Below are positions 1 to 12,236 of a stretch of DNA of 64,000 nucleotides, piece after piece (the first letter of the stretch is position 1; each line of letters begins with the position of its first letter). The notes below the pieces were generated by a model. The model had not been told where the DNA came from. It made no database searches and saw only the letters and a program-made list of their open reading frames with translations. The stretch covers positions 1 to 64,000 of the forward strand of contig JADQAV010000019.1 in NCBI GenBank assembly GCA_019775845.1, given 5' to 3'. The DNA comes from Myrmaecium sp. VS I D KN 1 (lineage: Eukaryota; Ascomycota; Dothideomycetes; Valsariales; Valsariaceae). The translations under genes and the position numbers were made by a program.

Positions 1-620
1 ATAAGGGCGGTATAAGAGAGGTAGTATATATACTTTAACTAGCTAGACTTTAGTTATAAATAGCTAGATACTTTATATTAATAAATTTACTTATAATTAC
101 TAAGTTATAAACCGGCTAGATTTAAATTAAAATCTACTAATTACTAGCTAATTTATATTACTAAGCTTATAAAATAGTCTATATAATATTTTCTTTAGTA
201 TAAATTCGCACGAATTTAGTAGGATATATACTTAGGATTAATTAGTTATAGATAGAGGTCGGGTTTTTTCTTATTTTTTTTATATAATAGGAGGGTCTAG
301 TAGTTATATAGGGGTTTAGTTAGTAGTATAGGGAGGTCTTTTTTTTAGAGCTTATATAGGATTCTAAGAGGGATTTTATTCTATACTAAAACCTCTAAAA
401 ACTAACTAAAGGAGGCTACCTCTAGAGCCCTTACCTATTAAGCCTAAATTAATATATTAAGCGGAAATAGAGACCGCGCTACTATATAAAGAAGTATAAG
501 ATAAGTAATACTTAGGCGGCGGGATATATTACTACTACGATTTATACTACTAGTATCCCTCCTACTCTCTTCTAAGTAAATATCTCGAGGCTGCTGCAGG
601 GCCGGAAAGCTAGGTAAGAG
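1..620. other. AT-rich, RIP-like gene-free edge
   Basis: This stretch is strongly AT-rich and full of TA-containing words such as ctagctag, tatata and ttaatata, with no open frame of useful length on either strand. Composition changes abruptly to GC-rich at about 600-630. This is the texture expected of repeat DNA degraded by RIP in ascomycetes. I could not assign it to a transposon family, and I see no repeat boundary. It resembles the right-hand AT-rich block in composition but I found no clear shared sequence. Confidence 0.7.
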
Positions 621-756
621 TAATAGATGTCTTAACTATTTACTTTTCGAATTCCACTCAGACACGCACGTAAGGAAAAAAAAGATATATACAGAAACCT
701 AGAACAGGACTCCTTCATCCCTCCCATTCCATGTATACCTCCCCCCTTCCCCCGCC

Positions 757-2264
757 TCACAACTTCGCATCCGCCGCGACCCCAATCCTCGTCCAGTCCT
801 CCTCGCCCAGGGCCTGCAAATCCATGACGCGATTCTCTCCGCCCCACCGGCCCAACGTATCCTCCCAATCCCTGCCCTGCGCCGTCTCCGGGCGCCAGCG
901 CCACAGCCGGCGCATGGGCGGGTCCAAGCGCTCCTCCATCGCATCCACGATATACGATCCAATGACGGGGATGTGCATGAAGCCGTGCCCGGAGGCGCCG
1001 ACGGCGCAGACGAGGGAGGGGTGGTCCGGGTGCGGGGTGATGAGGAAGGCGCGGTTGGGGGTGTCGGCGCACCAGCAGAGGCGGGCGAAGACGAAGGGGC
1101 GGGCGGCGAGGTGCGGCATGGTTTCCTGGAGGAAGGCGCGGGCGCGGCGTTCGGCGGCGAGAGGGATTTGGGTTTTGGCCAGCGGGACGGAGGATTTGCG
1201 GCCGGTGCGCGGGTCCACCGTCCAGTTACAGTAGCCCGGGTGCTCGTCGCAGAATTTGAGCTGGTGCGCATCCTCGTCGGGTTCCATGAAGAAGCCGCTG
1301 GGAAGAGGGGAGGGATGGTCAGCTCTTGCTTCTGCTTGCTGGCCTGAGGGACAAAGAATTAAGAGGACTCACCGCTCTACGTTGAACATGACGGGCAGGT
1401 TCTGATATCTTTCGACTTCCTCCGGGGTCATCTGGATGTGACCGAGCGTCCAGGCGGTGGGGCGGAGCTGATCCTTGAAGTCAAGGAGGAAAGGAGCGTT
1501 GGCACCAGCGCAGAGGATGGTGCGGTCGGCCCGCCATTCCTTGCCGTCCTCGGTGCGGGCGCCCTTGACATCGCCGTCCTCGAAGATCAGCTCGGTGACG
1601 TTGCCCTGAGGCGAACCGGTCACGTATTTCGCGCCCAGCCGCATGGCCTCGCGGGCAGCCGACTCCATGGCCTTGCGGGCGTGCACCCACCCCGCACCGG
1701 TCGCCTTGTACCAACCCTTCCAGCCGGGGAAGTTACCCGTCAGGACGCCCTCCGGCATCGTGCGGCGGAACTGCTCGGGCGTGGCGAGCTCGACGAAGCC
1801 CTTCTCGGGTCGGGGATCCTCGCGGTCCTTGAGGGCCTGAATAGTGGCGGGCGTGGAGGCGGCGACGATGTAGCCGGTCTCGTGGTAGTACGGGCGGAAG
1901 ACGGGGTCATTTTGCCAGGCCTCGGTGGCGCGGGCGAGGAGAGTGTCGCTGACGTAGGCGCCGTCGGCCTCCCGCTCGGAGAAGTTGCCTGTCTTGGGGA
2001 TTTTGCGGTCAACGGCTGTTTTCTGGAGGACGGGAGAGAGCGAGGCGCGTGGTCAGCACAGGCGCTGGAGAGAGGCGGGGAAGCACCTTGCTCTACAATT
2101 TTGTTCACATCGTTGCCGGCGGAGATGGGCGAGGGGAAGGGGTAAGGGTCGAGGACGGTGATGTCGGTGTAGCCGCGGCGGGCGAGGTGGAGGGCCGTAG
2201 AGGTGCCCCAGGTACCGGCGCCGACGATGAGGATGGAGGATGTGGGCGTGAGAGGGGATGGCAT
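757..2264 (-). CDS. Fructosyl amino acid oxidase (amadoriase), peroxisomal
   Basis: A flavoenzyme of the FAD-dependent amine oxidase / sarcosine oxidase-like (DAO) family that oxidatively deglycates fructosyl amino acids, giving glucosone, free amino acid and H2O2. Three exons fit: 2264-2087, about 2015-1373 and 1297-757, giving about 453 residues; known fungal enzymes are about 440. The first intron has a weaker donor (GTGCTT), so that junction is less certain than the second (GTGAGT...CCAG). The N-terminus carries the dinucleotide-binding GAGTWG (residues 15-20), followed by the family hallmark SAGNDVNKI. Later come GWKGWYKATGAGW, CAGANAPFLLDF, NVERGFFMEPDED across intron 2, FCDEHPGY and ARLCWCADTPNR. 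The protein ends in AKL, a canonical PTS1 tripeptide, so a peroxisomal location is likely. It is divergent from an MFS transporter 1.4 kb away. Family assignment is confident; the exact substrate (alpha- or epsilon-fructosyl) cannot be read from sequence. Confidence 0.9.
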
Positions 2265-3674
2265 GGTAGCGGCAGGGTGGAGGTAAGGAGATGTGAGGGA
2301 GCGAGAGATGGAGAGAGAGAGGGGGAGGGGGTGAGGAGAGGGACGGTTTTGAGAGTGAGTGAGAGACGCCAGGTCACGGCGGGGATGCTGATGGTTTTAT
2401 CACTCCGAGGAGAGCCGGATGAGTGACCAGAATCCCTCTTCTGGACGACGACGGTGGGTCTCCGCTCGAACGCGGGTGCGAACGCATCTTGCGGGTCTGA
2501 GATGGTTGATGAGGTGAGGGACGCTGTCCAGACCGAAGGGGCGGTGCGGGGTGTTTGTTTGGTGTTGCGGGGTAAATCCGCGCGCGTTAGTGAGGGCCTG
2601 AAGGTCGAAGCGCAGGGACGGGAACGGCATTCAGGCAAGCAGGCATGCAGGCACCAGACAGCCACGTTTCTTAGGCATGCAAGGCGCACACGGCAAGCAG
2701 CATCCGCGGAGGGAGCATGCAAAACGTCCTGCCACTAATCAAGATGCTATGGCGGGAGATCTTGGACGTTTGGATACAAGACTTCAAGACGCGGTCTTCC
2801 CTGCCGATACCGATAGTTACATGATCTCACGATAGAGAATCGAGCGGGTGGGTGGGATGTCCCGGGAGATAATCGCTGCGCCAAACTTAGCTCGATTCAC
2901 CTTCTAGCACCTGTCGCCAACCGGTTCGTGGGGTTTTTCCACAGCCAAAAAGGAAACGGACGGTCGAGCCGACAACCACGCGACCGGGCCCAAGGTTGGC
3001 GATTAGGTAAACGGGACGAGCGAGGCGTTATCACGGGACTGGACTTGGAGGTCTTCCCCTTTCGCCTGGACCTTCTCCCCCCGGATCGGCTGGACCTCAC
3101 CAACCCCCCCGGCTTCCTCTTCGCATGGACCTTCACCTCCTCGCCTCCGACCTTATCTTCCCCGCATACAGCGAGAGGGTGAGTGGATCCCACCTATCGC
3201 GCCCCCCCTCCCCCCCCCCACCCCTCCCCCATCCCCCATCCGATCCATGGAGCCGGCCCGTACCAGCGATGGCAATGCTAAACCAAGTCACAGCAAGGAT
3301 AGGAAAGCGGTTCTATAGTAAATAAATAGCGATGATTGCTGCTAGCGTCCAGTCCGTATCTAGTATGTACGTCCCAACCAGACTAGCAGGTGATAGGGCC
3401 CTCTCTCTTCCTCCTCCTCCACTACCTCCTCTTCCTTCCGCGGTCCTGATAAGATCGATACCTCGGATAACAATGGCCGCCAAACCGGTGGCGAGGCGGC
3501 TCGACGATCTTCACGCGGACAAATGTCTATAAGTATAGATAGGGCCAGCATCAGCAGTCGAGTCGAGTCAGACCATAAGAGCACCACCACCACACCGACG
3601 ACCATCGTCAGACCATTTGATCCCTCATCCTTCGCACTCTCTGCTATAACAGTGTGAAGCAGCACCTCCAAGCC
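2265..3674. promoter_or_regulatory. Shared intergenic region between oxidase and MFS genes
   Basis: About 1.4 kb separates two divergently transcribed start codons, so both promoters must lie here. The part next to the oxidase is GA/CT-rich (2270-2350). The middle has a C-rich run near 3204-3236 and CT-rich tracts near 3405-3440. Several short open frames occur but none shows a family signature or a sensible splice context. I could not name a specific operator. Confidence 0.45.
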
Positions 3675-5600
3675 ATGGCCGCGGTGGATATTCACGAAGA
3701 CGTGCCGGGCACGGAATACCTGGTCGATGGTACGTCCCTCTGCGCCCTACCATCTAGAGACTCAGGAACACTCGCTAAAAAACAGCATTGGAATAGTCGA
3801 CCACCATCTTGACGTGCGCCATGCTGGACGAGGCACATCTGATGTCGTCCTGTTGCCCCAGCCCACCGCCTGCTCCGGCGATCCTTTGGTGCGTTCACTC
3901 ATTCCAGTCTTCAACCTCCTCCTCGACCTCGTACTGACTGAACACCCTTCGCAGAACTGGTCCGCCTTCAAGAAGTACTATCAGCTCTTCCTCCTCGCTC
4001 TATACGCCTGTGCCTTTTCGTATGGAGAGAACACGCTTGGATGTGAGTGTACTTCATTCCCTTCCCCAACTCTGCAACCATCTGACGAAAACCCCTCCAG
4101 CCGCCTGGACCACCGTCAGCGAAGAAACCGGCGTCAGCCTGACCAACATGAACGGCGGCAGCGCGCTCAACTACCTGCTCCTCGGCTTCGTCAACATCTT
4201 CTGGATCCCGGCGGCGATGAAGATCGGCCGACGTCCCGTCCTGCTGCTAACGACGGCCATCTGCCTCGGCTCGGCCATCTGGACGGGCTCCTTCCACGGC
4301 ACGGCCCAGTGGATGCTGTCGGAGGTGCTGAACGGGGTCGGCACGAGCGCCTACCAGGCCGTTATCCAGCTGGCCATTTTCGACATGTTCTTCGTCCATC
4401 AGCGGGGGAAAGCGTTGTCCTTTTATTTGTTTGGGCAGCAACTTGGGTCCATGTAAGACTTCCTTCGTCAATCATGACCGAATGTTGAGCATTCGTCGCT
4501 GACCTCCAAACCCCAGCCTCGGCCTCATCACCGGAGGCAGTATCGCGGACGGCCCCGGCTGGCGCTGGTCGCAGTACATCTGCGCCATTATCGACGGCGC
4601 CGTGCTCGTGCTCCTCTTCCTCAGCTGGGAGGAAACCATCTTCCCACGCTTCCTCTTCAACCGCGCGCAAACCCTGCCAATCGCCAAGGTCGTCGCAACA
4701 ACAACCGTCGACGGTCGAAACCCCACCGACGACACCGTAGAGGAGGAGGCAGACATGAAGAAGCCGCTCGAGCGCTCCAACACCACCACCGCCGCAACCG
4801 ACGCCGGCACCGGCGAGATCCTCCCGGACATCCCCCGCCGCACGCTCACCCAGCGTCTCGCGCTCTACAGCTACCACCCGGAAGACCGCACCACATACTG
4901 GCAATACTTCCAACGTCCCTTCTTCCTCTTCACCTTCCCCAACGTCGTGATCCCGGGCTTCATCTTCGCCTTCGGCTGCACCGCGGGGATCGTCTCCTTC
5001 AACACCATCTCCGAGATCCTCACCGAAGCGCCCTACAACTGGTCGACCACCGCAACCGGGCTCGTTTTCCTGGCCGCCCTCGTCGGCAACATCGTCGGCT
5101 GGGCCACCGGCGTGCTCGGCGACCACATCGTCCTGCACCTCACCCGCCGCAACGGCGGCGTCAAGGAGCCCGAGATGCGGCTCTACACCCTCGGCCTCAG
5201 CGCCCTGTACGCCGCGGTCGGCTACTTCCTCTACGGCTGGGGCGCGCAGACGGGCGCGCACTGGCTCACCATCGCCTTCGGCGTCGGCGCTATGATCGCC
5301 CACCAGGTCAGCGCCTGCAGCGTCGCGACCGCCTACGCCATGGACTGCTTCGCGGGCATCTCCGGCGAGCTTGTCGTCGTCCTCGCCATCTGCTCCTCCT
5401 GCGTCAACTTCGCCATCTCCTACTCCGTCCAGCCCTTCGTCGACGCCGCCGGCTACGGCTGGACGTTTACGTTCTTTGGCATCTGCGTGCTGGCCAGCAT
5501 GGCCGCGGCCGGCTTGGCGATTCGCTATGGGAAGAGCTGGCGGAGGCGTTGCGCCAAGAGGTATCGGGGGTTCTTGCAGGAGAGAGGGGAGATTGAGTAG
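3675..5600 (+). CDS. Major facilitator superfamily transporter
   Basis: A proton-driven solute transporter of the DHA1-like/Hol1-type fungal MFS group, by overall resemblance. Five exons keep frame: 3675-3729, 3797-3888, 3955-4042, 4101-4452 and 4517-5600, giving 556 residues. The start ATG opens MAAVDIHEDVPGTEYLVDG, and exon 2 supplies the conserved pre-TM1 segment GTSDVVLLPQP, followed by DPLNWS across intron 2. The first six-TM half contains the MFS loop motif MKIGRRPVLL. A long charged central loop (roughly residues 220-290) precedes the second half starting near YWQYFQRPFF. The gene is head to head with the fructosyl amino acid oxidase, so import of a related amine or Amadori compound is possible but is only an inference. 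The 3'-UTR region carries a GA microsatellite. Confidence 0.88.
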
Positions 5601-5716
5601 AGTAGAGGTTTGCCGCATGGGGTGATTTGTTGCTTCTTATTGTTGTTTTTGTTCTTTGTGGGGGTTAGTGCGATTGTTTCGTGTGTATATCCCGATTTTG
5701 TATTTACTTCCTTTTA

Positions 5717-5740
5717 GAGAGAGAGAGAGAGAGAGAGAGA
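5717..5740. repeat. (GA)n microsatellite
   Basis: About twelve uninterrupted GA dinucleotides lie about 120 bases downstream of the MFS stop codon, probably in its 3'-UTR or just beyond. Such runs are prone to length polymorphism. Confidence 0.9.
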
Positions 5741-6935
5741 AGAGTTGATGAAACAAAATGATTTCAGATTCCTCCTTCCGTTTCTTAACGTGGCGTTTTC
5801 CCCCGGTGTCTCCCGACCGCCTCGATGTGTACATGTATCTGATCCTCTATAACGTCAGTGGAAAGGAATCCATCCGGCTGTAGAGGGATAGAGGCGGCCT
5901 CTCCTATTTAGCATTGGCACCTGCGTCCGATGTGATGTTTCTCTACCTCAACATCGTCCGACAACAGTTTTCCTCCTTGCTCATCTCTTTCTGCCCTTCA
6001 TAATCCAGATGGGAGTTCATAGTAGGATGAACAGCAACGAAAGGGGCCATGACGGCTTCCATCGCCCTTAGCAAGAAAAGCAAAGCGCTTCATCACCGCG
6101 GTTACGGACAGAAGATTCCATCCACTGTCCTAGGTGAAAATGCTATGGAGGGCTAGGAGAACCGAACGTAGCAGATGCTGCACCACGCAAGGGGGAGAGC
6201 GTATACAGTGAGGGAGGGTATGGGCCGACATGTTGTCATACTATAACGCTGAAGGTGCAGATCCGTCGCAGCAGTTGCGGCATACCATCACTTCGCTAAG
6301 GAAGCGAAGACGGAGGCTGTCTGTCTATATACATATACAGATATAACGGGCGGGATGGTCGATGGTTAGATCCTACCACCAAAAAGTAACTCTAAACCAG
6401 CCCTTTACGGACGACTGGCCATACAGTAGTACATCGTCTGCAGTAGCATATATATATATATATACAAGGAGCTGAATACCGCCAAGCAGTGCGGAGTAAA
6501 AAAACCTTCCAGGAGTCAGTCTTTCCTCTTCCCTTTACAGACCAGTAAGAGTATATGCACCTCCTTCCACGGACACAAGCTGACCTCCACACTAATGTCC
6601 CATAATCATCTCTTTCGGGCAGCCTTCCTAGTAGGTAGTCACACCCTACCCAAAAGCCCCTTCTCTCCTCCCCTTCCGAACGCAAAACGTTCCGGCTCCA
6701 CCGGCATATGCTACCACCCGGCAGAGCCACAGCGGCACCTTATCGCCATTACCACGATCAGCAGGAGTAAGTGTTCGACGTTCAAGTCGGTAACGGAGCG
6801 GCGCATCTAGCGCGTCCCCGTTGTACATTATGACGGACGTGTCGCGGTTACTTCTGGTAACTATAGGACATGAGGTTTTATCGACGTCCGCACTGGTTGC
6901 TCTCCAACCGTCACAGCAGAAAGGAGAAAGGAAGG

Positions 6936-6959
6936 GGGGGGGGGGGGGGGGTGNNNNGG
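6936..6959. other. Poly-G run with assembly gap (NNNN)
   Basis: A run of about 17 G residues runs into four N bases and then more G. This is a typical short-read assembly failure at a homopolymer; the true length is unknown. Confidence 0.95.
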
Positions 6960-9900
6960 GTGAGAGAGAAGAGACGCCCACCAAACCAGCTTCTGCTGCG
7001 GTATATCGACGCATTAGGCGCGCGATCGGGCCAGGCAATCGGGTAGCTCTCGGAATTCGCCGTCCGGAAGGGGTGGGAGACAGCTGGTGGACCGCAGCGA
7101 GGGGCGCCAGGTAGCGCTAGTAAGTGAGGTAGCTGAAACGGCTCACCCCGTTAAGTAAGCCTATGAACCCGACTATGTCATGCGCGTGATAGCCCTGGTG
7201 AAGACGAGTAGTTCCTTTGATGGGCAGCGAGCAGGTCAGCTTATTAACGGGAAGAGAGAGGATAGATTGGTAGGTTCTTACACGGCTCGTAGAGCATTTC
7301 AAGAACCATCTCGGGGGCCAGGGCGTGCGTTGTAGGTATGGCCCAGTAACCGGCAACTTGCTATACCAGCCCCTTCCACCAAATAGAAAAAAATCCGAGC
7401 CAGCGTTCGCTCCCGCCTGCGCTGCATCCGCAGGTCAGGAGGACTAAGACACGGTTCTTCGGCGTTGCAAAGCGGTGTTGATGAGGGAGGTCAATCATGC
7501 TTGCGGTCTTGAGAAAGCTCGGCAGCCGGTTTTTAAACATCTTTTAGTCAGACATATTAGACATATCAGTGTAGATATGGAGAATTGCAACAGAGACGCA
7601 TAGGCTACAATGTTACTCTATCAAGAATAGAGATCAGCAATACCCGGGCACTCACCCCTACCCCTTGAAATCGTCCCCAAATCTCTTCAGTCTTCTTCCC
7701 ATTCCACCCTAACCACTCACACTACGCTCCTCCGCCAAATGACGAAGCCTCCCGAATGAGCGGCAGCAATTGTTAGCATGAGCCCAGATAAGGGGGACGC
7801 ATCGATGACGCAGGTTAAGATGTGGTTTAAAAAATTGTACGCACCCGTCCAACCTCGTGAGGAAGACGTTATCAGTGATAAAGGTAGGTAGGCAGCTGTT
7901 ACCTTCTGTGGCTTAGAAGGTATGCCGGCGAAGCAAGCGGAAGAGGCCGCGGTATAGTAGCCGGCAATATCGTCGGCTTCGTTGGGTAATCGCTTCGACA
8001 TAACAGCAATGAAGTCCCTCCGGGAAATAGAAGGTAAAGAGGCGCGTAACGGGGATCAGGATAGGTACGCTCCGGAGCGGAAGAGCTAGGCTCAGTCCTT
8101 AGTAGATATATATATCCTAGGATCCGTCTCTATAACTCCAGCAGGAGGCGTAAAAGAAAGCAGCGACTAAACTCAGCCTCGAACAGCCTCGTCCATTTCG
8201 TCTCGAGCTTGTCCAAGGCACTTCGACGGTTGCGCAATGTCGTCTCGCGACGCCTGCTCGACCGCGTCCCGGACAGATGGGTACTGTTTATTCTCTCGGG
8301 AGGAGTCCGCCAATCAGCACCTGGCCTTACCTTCTCATCGGTATGAGCTTTGCTAACGATGTAATACCAGTTAGATATCCCGCGCACGTGATAGAGAGCC
8401 AGGCAGAAACAGTCACAGTACCGGCGTGGAGGTCCGGAGTGGGTGAGGAAAGGCGACGATAGATACATTCGAGCGTTAGAAGAGCGCTTCTCCTGGAGTT
8501 AAGAATGGATTGGCGTGGTATCCATGATTTACGAATAGTTGGAGAAGTATAATGGCGAGGCCAACCCGGGTCGACGTACCGCCCCGGAGGCAAATTCGGT
8601 GGGACGGTAATAATTCACACGTCGAACGCTTGGGGAACGAGAGAGACGGGACTCTAAGCGGGACGAGAGTATGTCACACCTAGTAGCAGGCAAGAAAGCA
8701 TACTCCAAATTCCAGCTAAACCTATCTCTTAGAAAGGGAAGAGAAGGAGAAGAGCGCACGTGCAATATGCAGTATGAAAGCGCAAAAGCATGGGTATGCC
8801 TCGGTAAAGAGATACGGAAACATCTATCCTCTCCAGCTAAGACGATGGCAGCTGGGAAAGGAGAAGGAACAGAATCAGGAATCGTCCAATTTGTCATCGG
8901 GGAGACTGTGAGTGCTAACAAAAGCCGGAGACAGACTTCACGTCGACATCTTTATGCCTTCAACATGCGACAAGGTCCATGTTCCATGTACATAACAGCA
9001 TGACAAGCTTACGAGCTGAAGGAAAACCCATCCATCCATCCATTTATATATAACTACTCCATGTATATTCAGCAAGTCCTCCCATGCCAGACAAAAGCAT
9101 AGTCAGACCGCAATCTCTCTTCGACATATCGTCTACCATCATCATACTAGGTATAGACCACATCCTTCCATACATCATACACCACCAGGCTCACCAGACC
9201 AGCCCATGTGGGACACACAGTACATTACGTATCTAAGCAACCGCGTAAGGAAGATCATCCTCGGTCATATCGGGCGGTGAATCCAATCCGACTCGAACGG
9301 AGTGAAGAACGAGGCTGTCGTCGTGCGGATGCAGATTCTGGGATGAGATTAGTGTGCGATAAATAGGCAGCGTTGGACGAGTATCCTCAGTTTGGCATGA
9401 GGAGTGATGTTGGACGAGCATATTTCCCTTCTCGATAGCGTGGCTCATTCAAAGTGGATGAACATTTTTAGGGAACGGCAGAGCTATTCAAATCGAGGGA
9501 GTTGGAGGTCGTGCATCATTTCTTAACAGTCAAAGCCATGAGGAGATGCATACGCGCGTACATCAGGGAATTAGATGTAGCGACTGAACTGTTCAGCCCT
9601 TTTCCCCCTGGTCGGAAGAAGCGGGCCAGTGCTTGCATCCCTCTCCCTCTCCCTCTCCCTCCCAACAATCCACCAATCCACCATAAATCCCACCGTCCCC
9701 ACCATCGCCCTCCACCCACCCAGCCTCAGCCTCCTCAGTCAACCTCCTCACACAACCCCCTCAACGTCAGCACGCCAAACCCACAGGCCCTCCTCAACAA
9801 ACATCCAGCCCATCCAAGCCAACCACCCCCACCTCCCGCGCCACCCACCCCCCAAAACAGCGGCACGTTAATCTAACACGCGCTCATTTCCACCGCACAG

Positions 9901-10372
9901 AGGACCGTAGGAGCGAGGTGCGAAGCGGGGCGGAGCGGGGGTTCCGATCCGAAGGGCATGGAACATCGCTCGGTGGTATGATGATTGATGAACGAGGCGC
10001 GGGGAGACTGGATCAGCATTGGGTAGGGCGATCTGGAACTGCGCGCATGCTGTCCTTCGTACTTGCGTTTGAGCGGCTGGGACCTGGCCGCCTGTGGCTA
10101 TGTCTTGGATGAGTTTGTGTGGGCCGGATGGGAGCCGCATTTCTTGAGGGAGGACTTCGAGGAGGGGAGGGGGATGCTGCAGTCATGGAGCGTGCGATTC
10201 CAGGGATGTCATTGGAGCGTGGACGGAAAGCGCAGAGTGAAACAGGTTCATAGCAATGTCAACATCATTCGTCATTACACGCTCTGACTCTTCCTGCTCA
10301 CAGCAGGTCCCACGTCTGAGCCGGACATGTACTGATTGTAAAGCAACCGCGCCCCTGAAAACCTCATCCTCG

Positions 10373-12236
10373 TCACAACTGCAAGTTATACCCCCCGATC
10401 CCGCCATCCGCCACGGGCAAGCCCATCAACCGTTCCCCCTGCGACGGACGGAACTTCTTCTCCTTGTACCACTCCTGCGCGGTGGCGGCCAGGTCGACGA
10501 CCTCGCTCCACTGGAAGTCCTTGGTGGGAAGGGCGTCGTAAAGGCCGCGGGCGTAATCCTCTGCGACGTTGTACTGCTGCGCCAGGTACTTCTTCTGGAT
10601 GACCGGGTAGCGCACAAACTTGAGCATGTTGACCGTGTTGTGGATGGTGTGCTGGCGCTGCGCCTCCGTCATCACCGTCGCCCACAGCGCGCGCGGCTGG
10701 TCGTACTCGTTCGGCTTGCCCTCGTGCCAGTAATGGCTCTTGCGGCCGACAACGTTGTCGTGGACGGCGTAGGGCGCCTCAGCCACGTCGGGCCGGAACT
10801 TGTGGGCGAACGAGTTGGGCGCGTACGGCTTGTTGCCGGCGTGGTTGGCATCGACGCGCATCGGGCCGTCGAACGCGAGCGGGCTGAACGACTGGCTCAT
10901 GAAGGGGCAGTTGACGGGGACCTGGTGCAGGTTGACGCCGATGCGGTGGTACTGGGCGTCGCGGTAGAAGAACATGCGGAACTGCAGGAGCGGGTCGGGC
11001 GAGTCCTCTATGCCGGGGACCATGGAGCCGGGCGAGAAGGCGGCCTGTTCGACGTCGCGGTGGAAGTTCTCCGGGTTCTTGTTCAAGATCATGCGGCCGA
11101 ATGGGTGCAGGGGGAACCGATCCTTGGGCCAGACCTTGGTGACGTCGAAGGGGTCGAAGCCGAGGGTTTCAGGGTCCGCCTGATGCGGCTCCATGACCTG
11201 GACGTGGCAGGTGTACTCCGGGTAGTCGCCGGCCTCGATGGCCTCCCAGAGGTCGCGCTTGGAGTAGTCCGGGTCCTGACCACACATCTGCGTCGCCTGC
11301 TCCTGCGTGAACTGCTTCTGGCCGGACTTGGCGAGGAAGTGGTACTTGATGTACACGAACTTGCCCTCAGCGTTGACCCTGCGGAGAAGAAGGAAGTGAG
11401 TGAGGTGGGACAGTGGAAAAGAGAAGGGATACAAAGACGTACCATTTGAAGGTGTGACAGCCGTAGCCGTGATTGAAGCGCCATCCCTGGGGGGTGCCGT
11501 GGTCACTGAAAAACATCAGGCCGGCATGGTTGGCCTCGGGGGTGTTGGCGAGGAGATCAAAGAGGGCATCGTAATCGAGGAGGAAATTGCGCGGGTTGCG
11601 GGACTGGGAGCGGATGACGTCGGGGCCCTGGATGGGATCGCGACAGAAGAAGACGGGAAAGTTGAGGCCGACGATGTCGTAGTTTCCCTCCTTGGTGTAG
11701 AACTTGGTGGCGAAGCCGCGAGGGTTGCGGGCCTCGTCGGGGAACTCGCGGCCGAGGGTGACGGTGGAGAAGCGGGTGAAGATGGGAGTCTTCTCGCCGA
11801 CAGAAGAGAGAAAGTTGGCCTTGGTGAGCGGCGCGACATCGTGGGTGCACTCGAAATAGCCAAACGCGCCGGAGCCGCACGGGTGGACCATCCGCTCGAG
11901 GTTCTTGGACCGGTTGAAGGTCTGCTGCTTTTGGAACAGGAAGACGTCGCTGGCGATGGGGATGCCGCCGACCGTCTTGCTGTGCTCGGCGTCGGGCCAG
12001 GGGATGCCCTCTTGGGTGGTGAAGTAGGGGCCGTCGTCAGCGCGAATGCCGCCCTGGGAGGCGCCCGAGACCTTGGCGATGATGTCGGCAGGACCTTCGT
12101 TGGAGCTGCCCATGTGGCTCATCCGCGGCGCTCGCAGCTCGCCCGAGGTCAGCGACTGGATAGCCTGGGCGGTGGCCTCCAGCGGGTGCTGGAGCGGGTC
12201 CGTCTGGTTGCTGTTGGCGTTGGTGCTGCTCGGCAT
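10373..12236 (-). CDS. Haem catalase
   Basis: Haem catalase (2 H2O2 to 2 H2O + O2). Two exons, 12236-11443 and 11378-10373, are joined by a 64-nt intron that restores FKWVNAEGKF; the product is 599 residues, longer than a minimal small-subunit catalase (about 500). The ATG opening MPSSTNANSN was chosen over an in-frame ATG 16 codons upstream because the upstream addition is not family-like. The distal haem-side histidine lies in ERMVHPCGSGAFGYFE (His about 118), with RFSTV following and the region GPDVIRSQSRNPRNFL later. The proximal tyrosine region is RMFFYRDAQYHR in exon 2. The C-terminus ends in LQL, not a canonical PTS1, so location is uncertain. Sequence texture resembles the fungal catalases with the PWPDAEHSKTVGG N-terminal segment. 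It lies 8 kb from an H2O2-producing oxidase. Confidence 0.95.

Larger units (their letters stand above)
5601..10372. other. Gene-poor stretch, no supportable gene
   Basis: Nearly 4.8 kb without a convincing coding region. Composition is intermediate, neither the GC-rich bias of the neighbouring exons nor the TA texture of RIP DNA. Open frames are short, overlap on both strands, and show no conserved motif or splice pattern I recognise. A (TA)n run lies near 6448-6463 and CT-rich repeats near 9639-9660. A four-base sequencing gap lies at about 6954. The last part (about 9.9-10.37 kb) is the 3' flank of the catalase gene. Non-coding transcripts or a decayed gene cannot be excluded. Confidence 0.5.

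Noticed and set aside
4362-5618. 418-codon minus-strand frame opposite the MFS gene
   Set aside because: It is the antisense shadow of the transporter, with Glu/Gly/Val-rich composition typical of a complementary frame.
9502-9876. Pro/His-rich 124-codon frame
   Set aside because: It is a translation of a CCACC/CTCC low-complexity tract, with no start context or homology.
757-12236. A secondary-metabolite gene cluster at the left of the window
   Set aside because: No backbone enzyme (PKS, NRPS, terpene cyclase) is present; oxidase, transporter and catalase alone do not make a cluster of that type.
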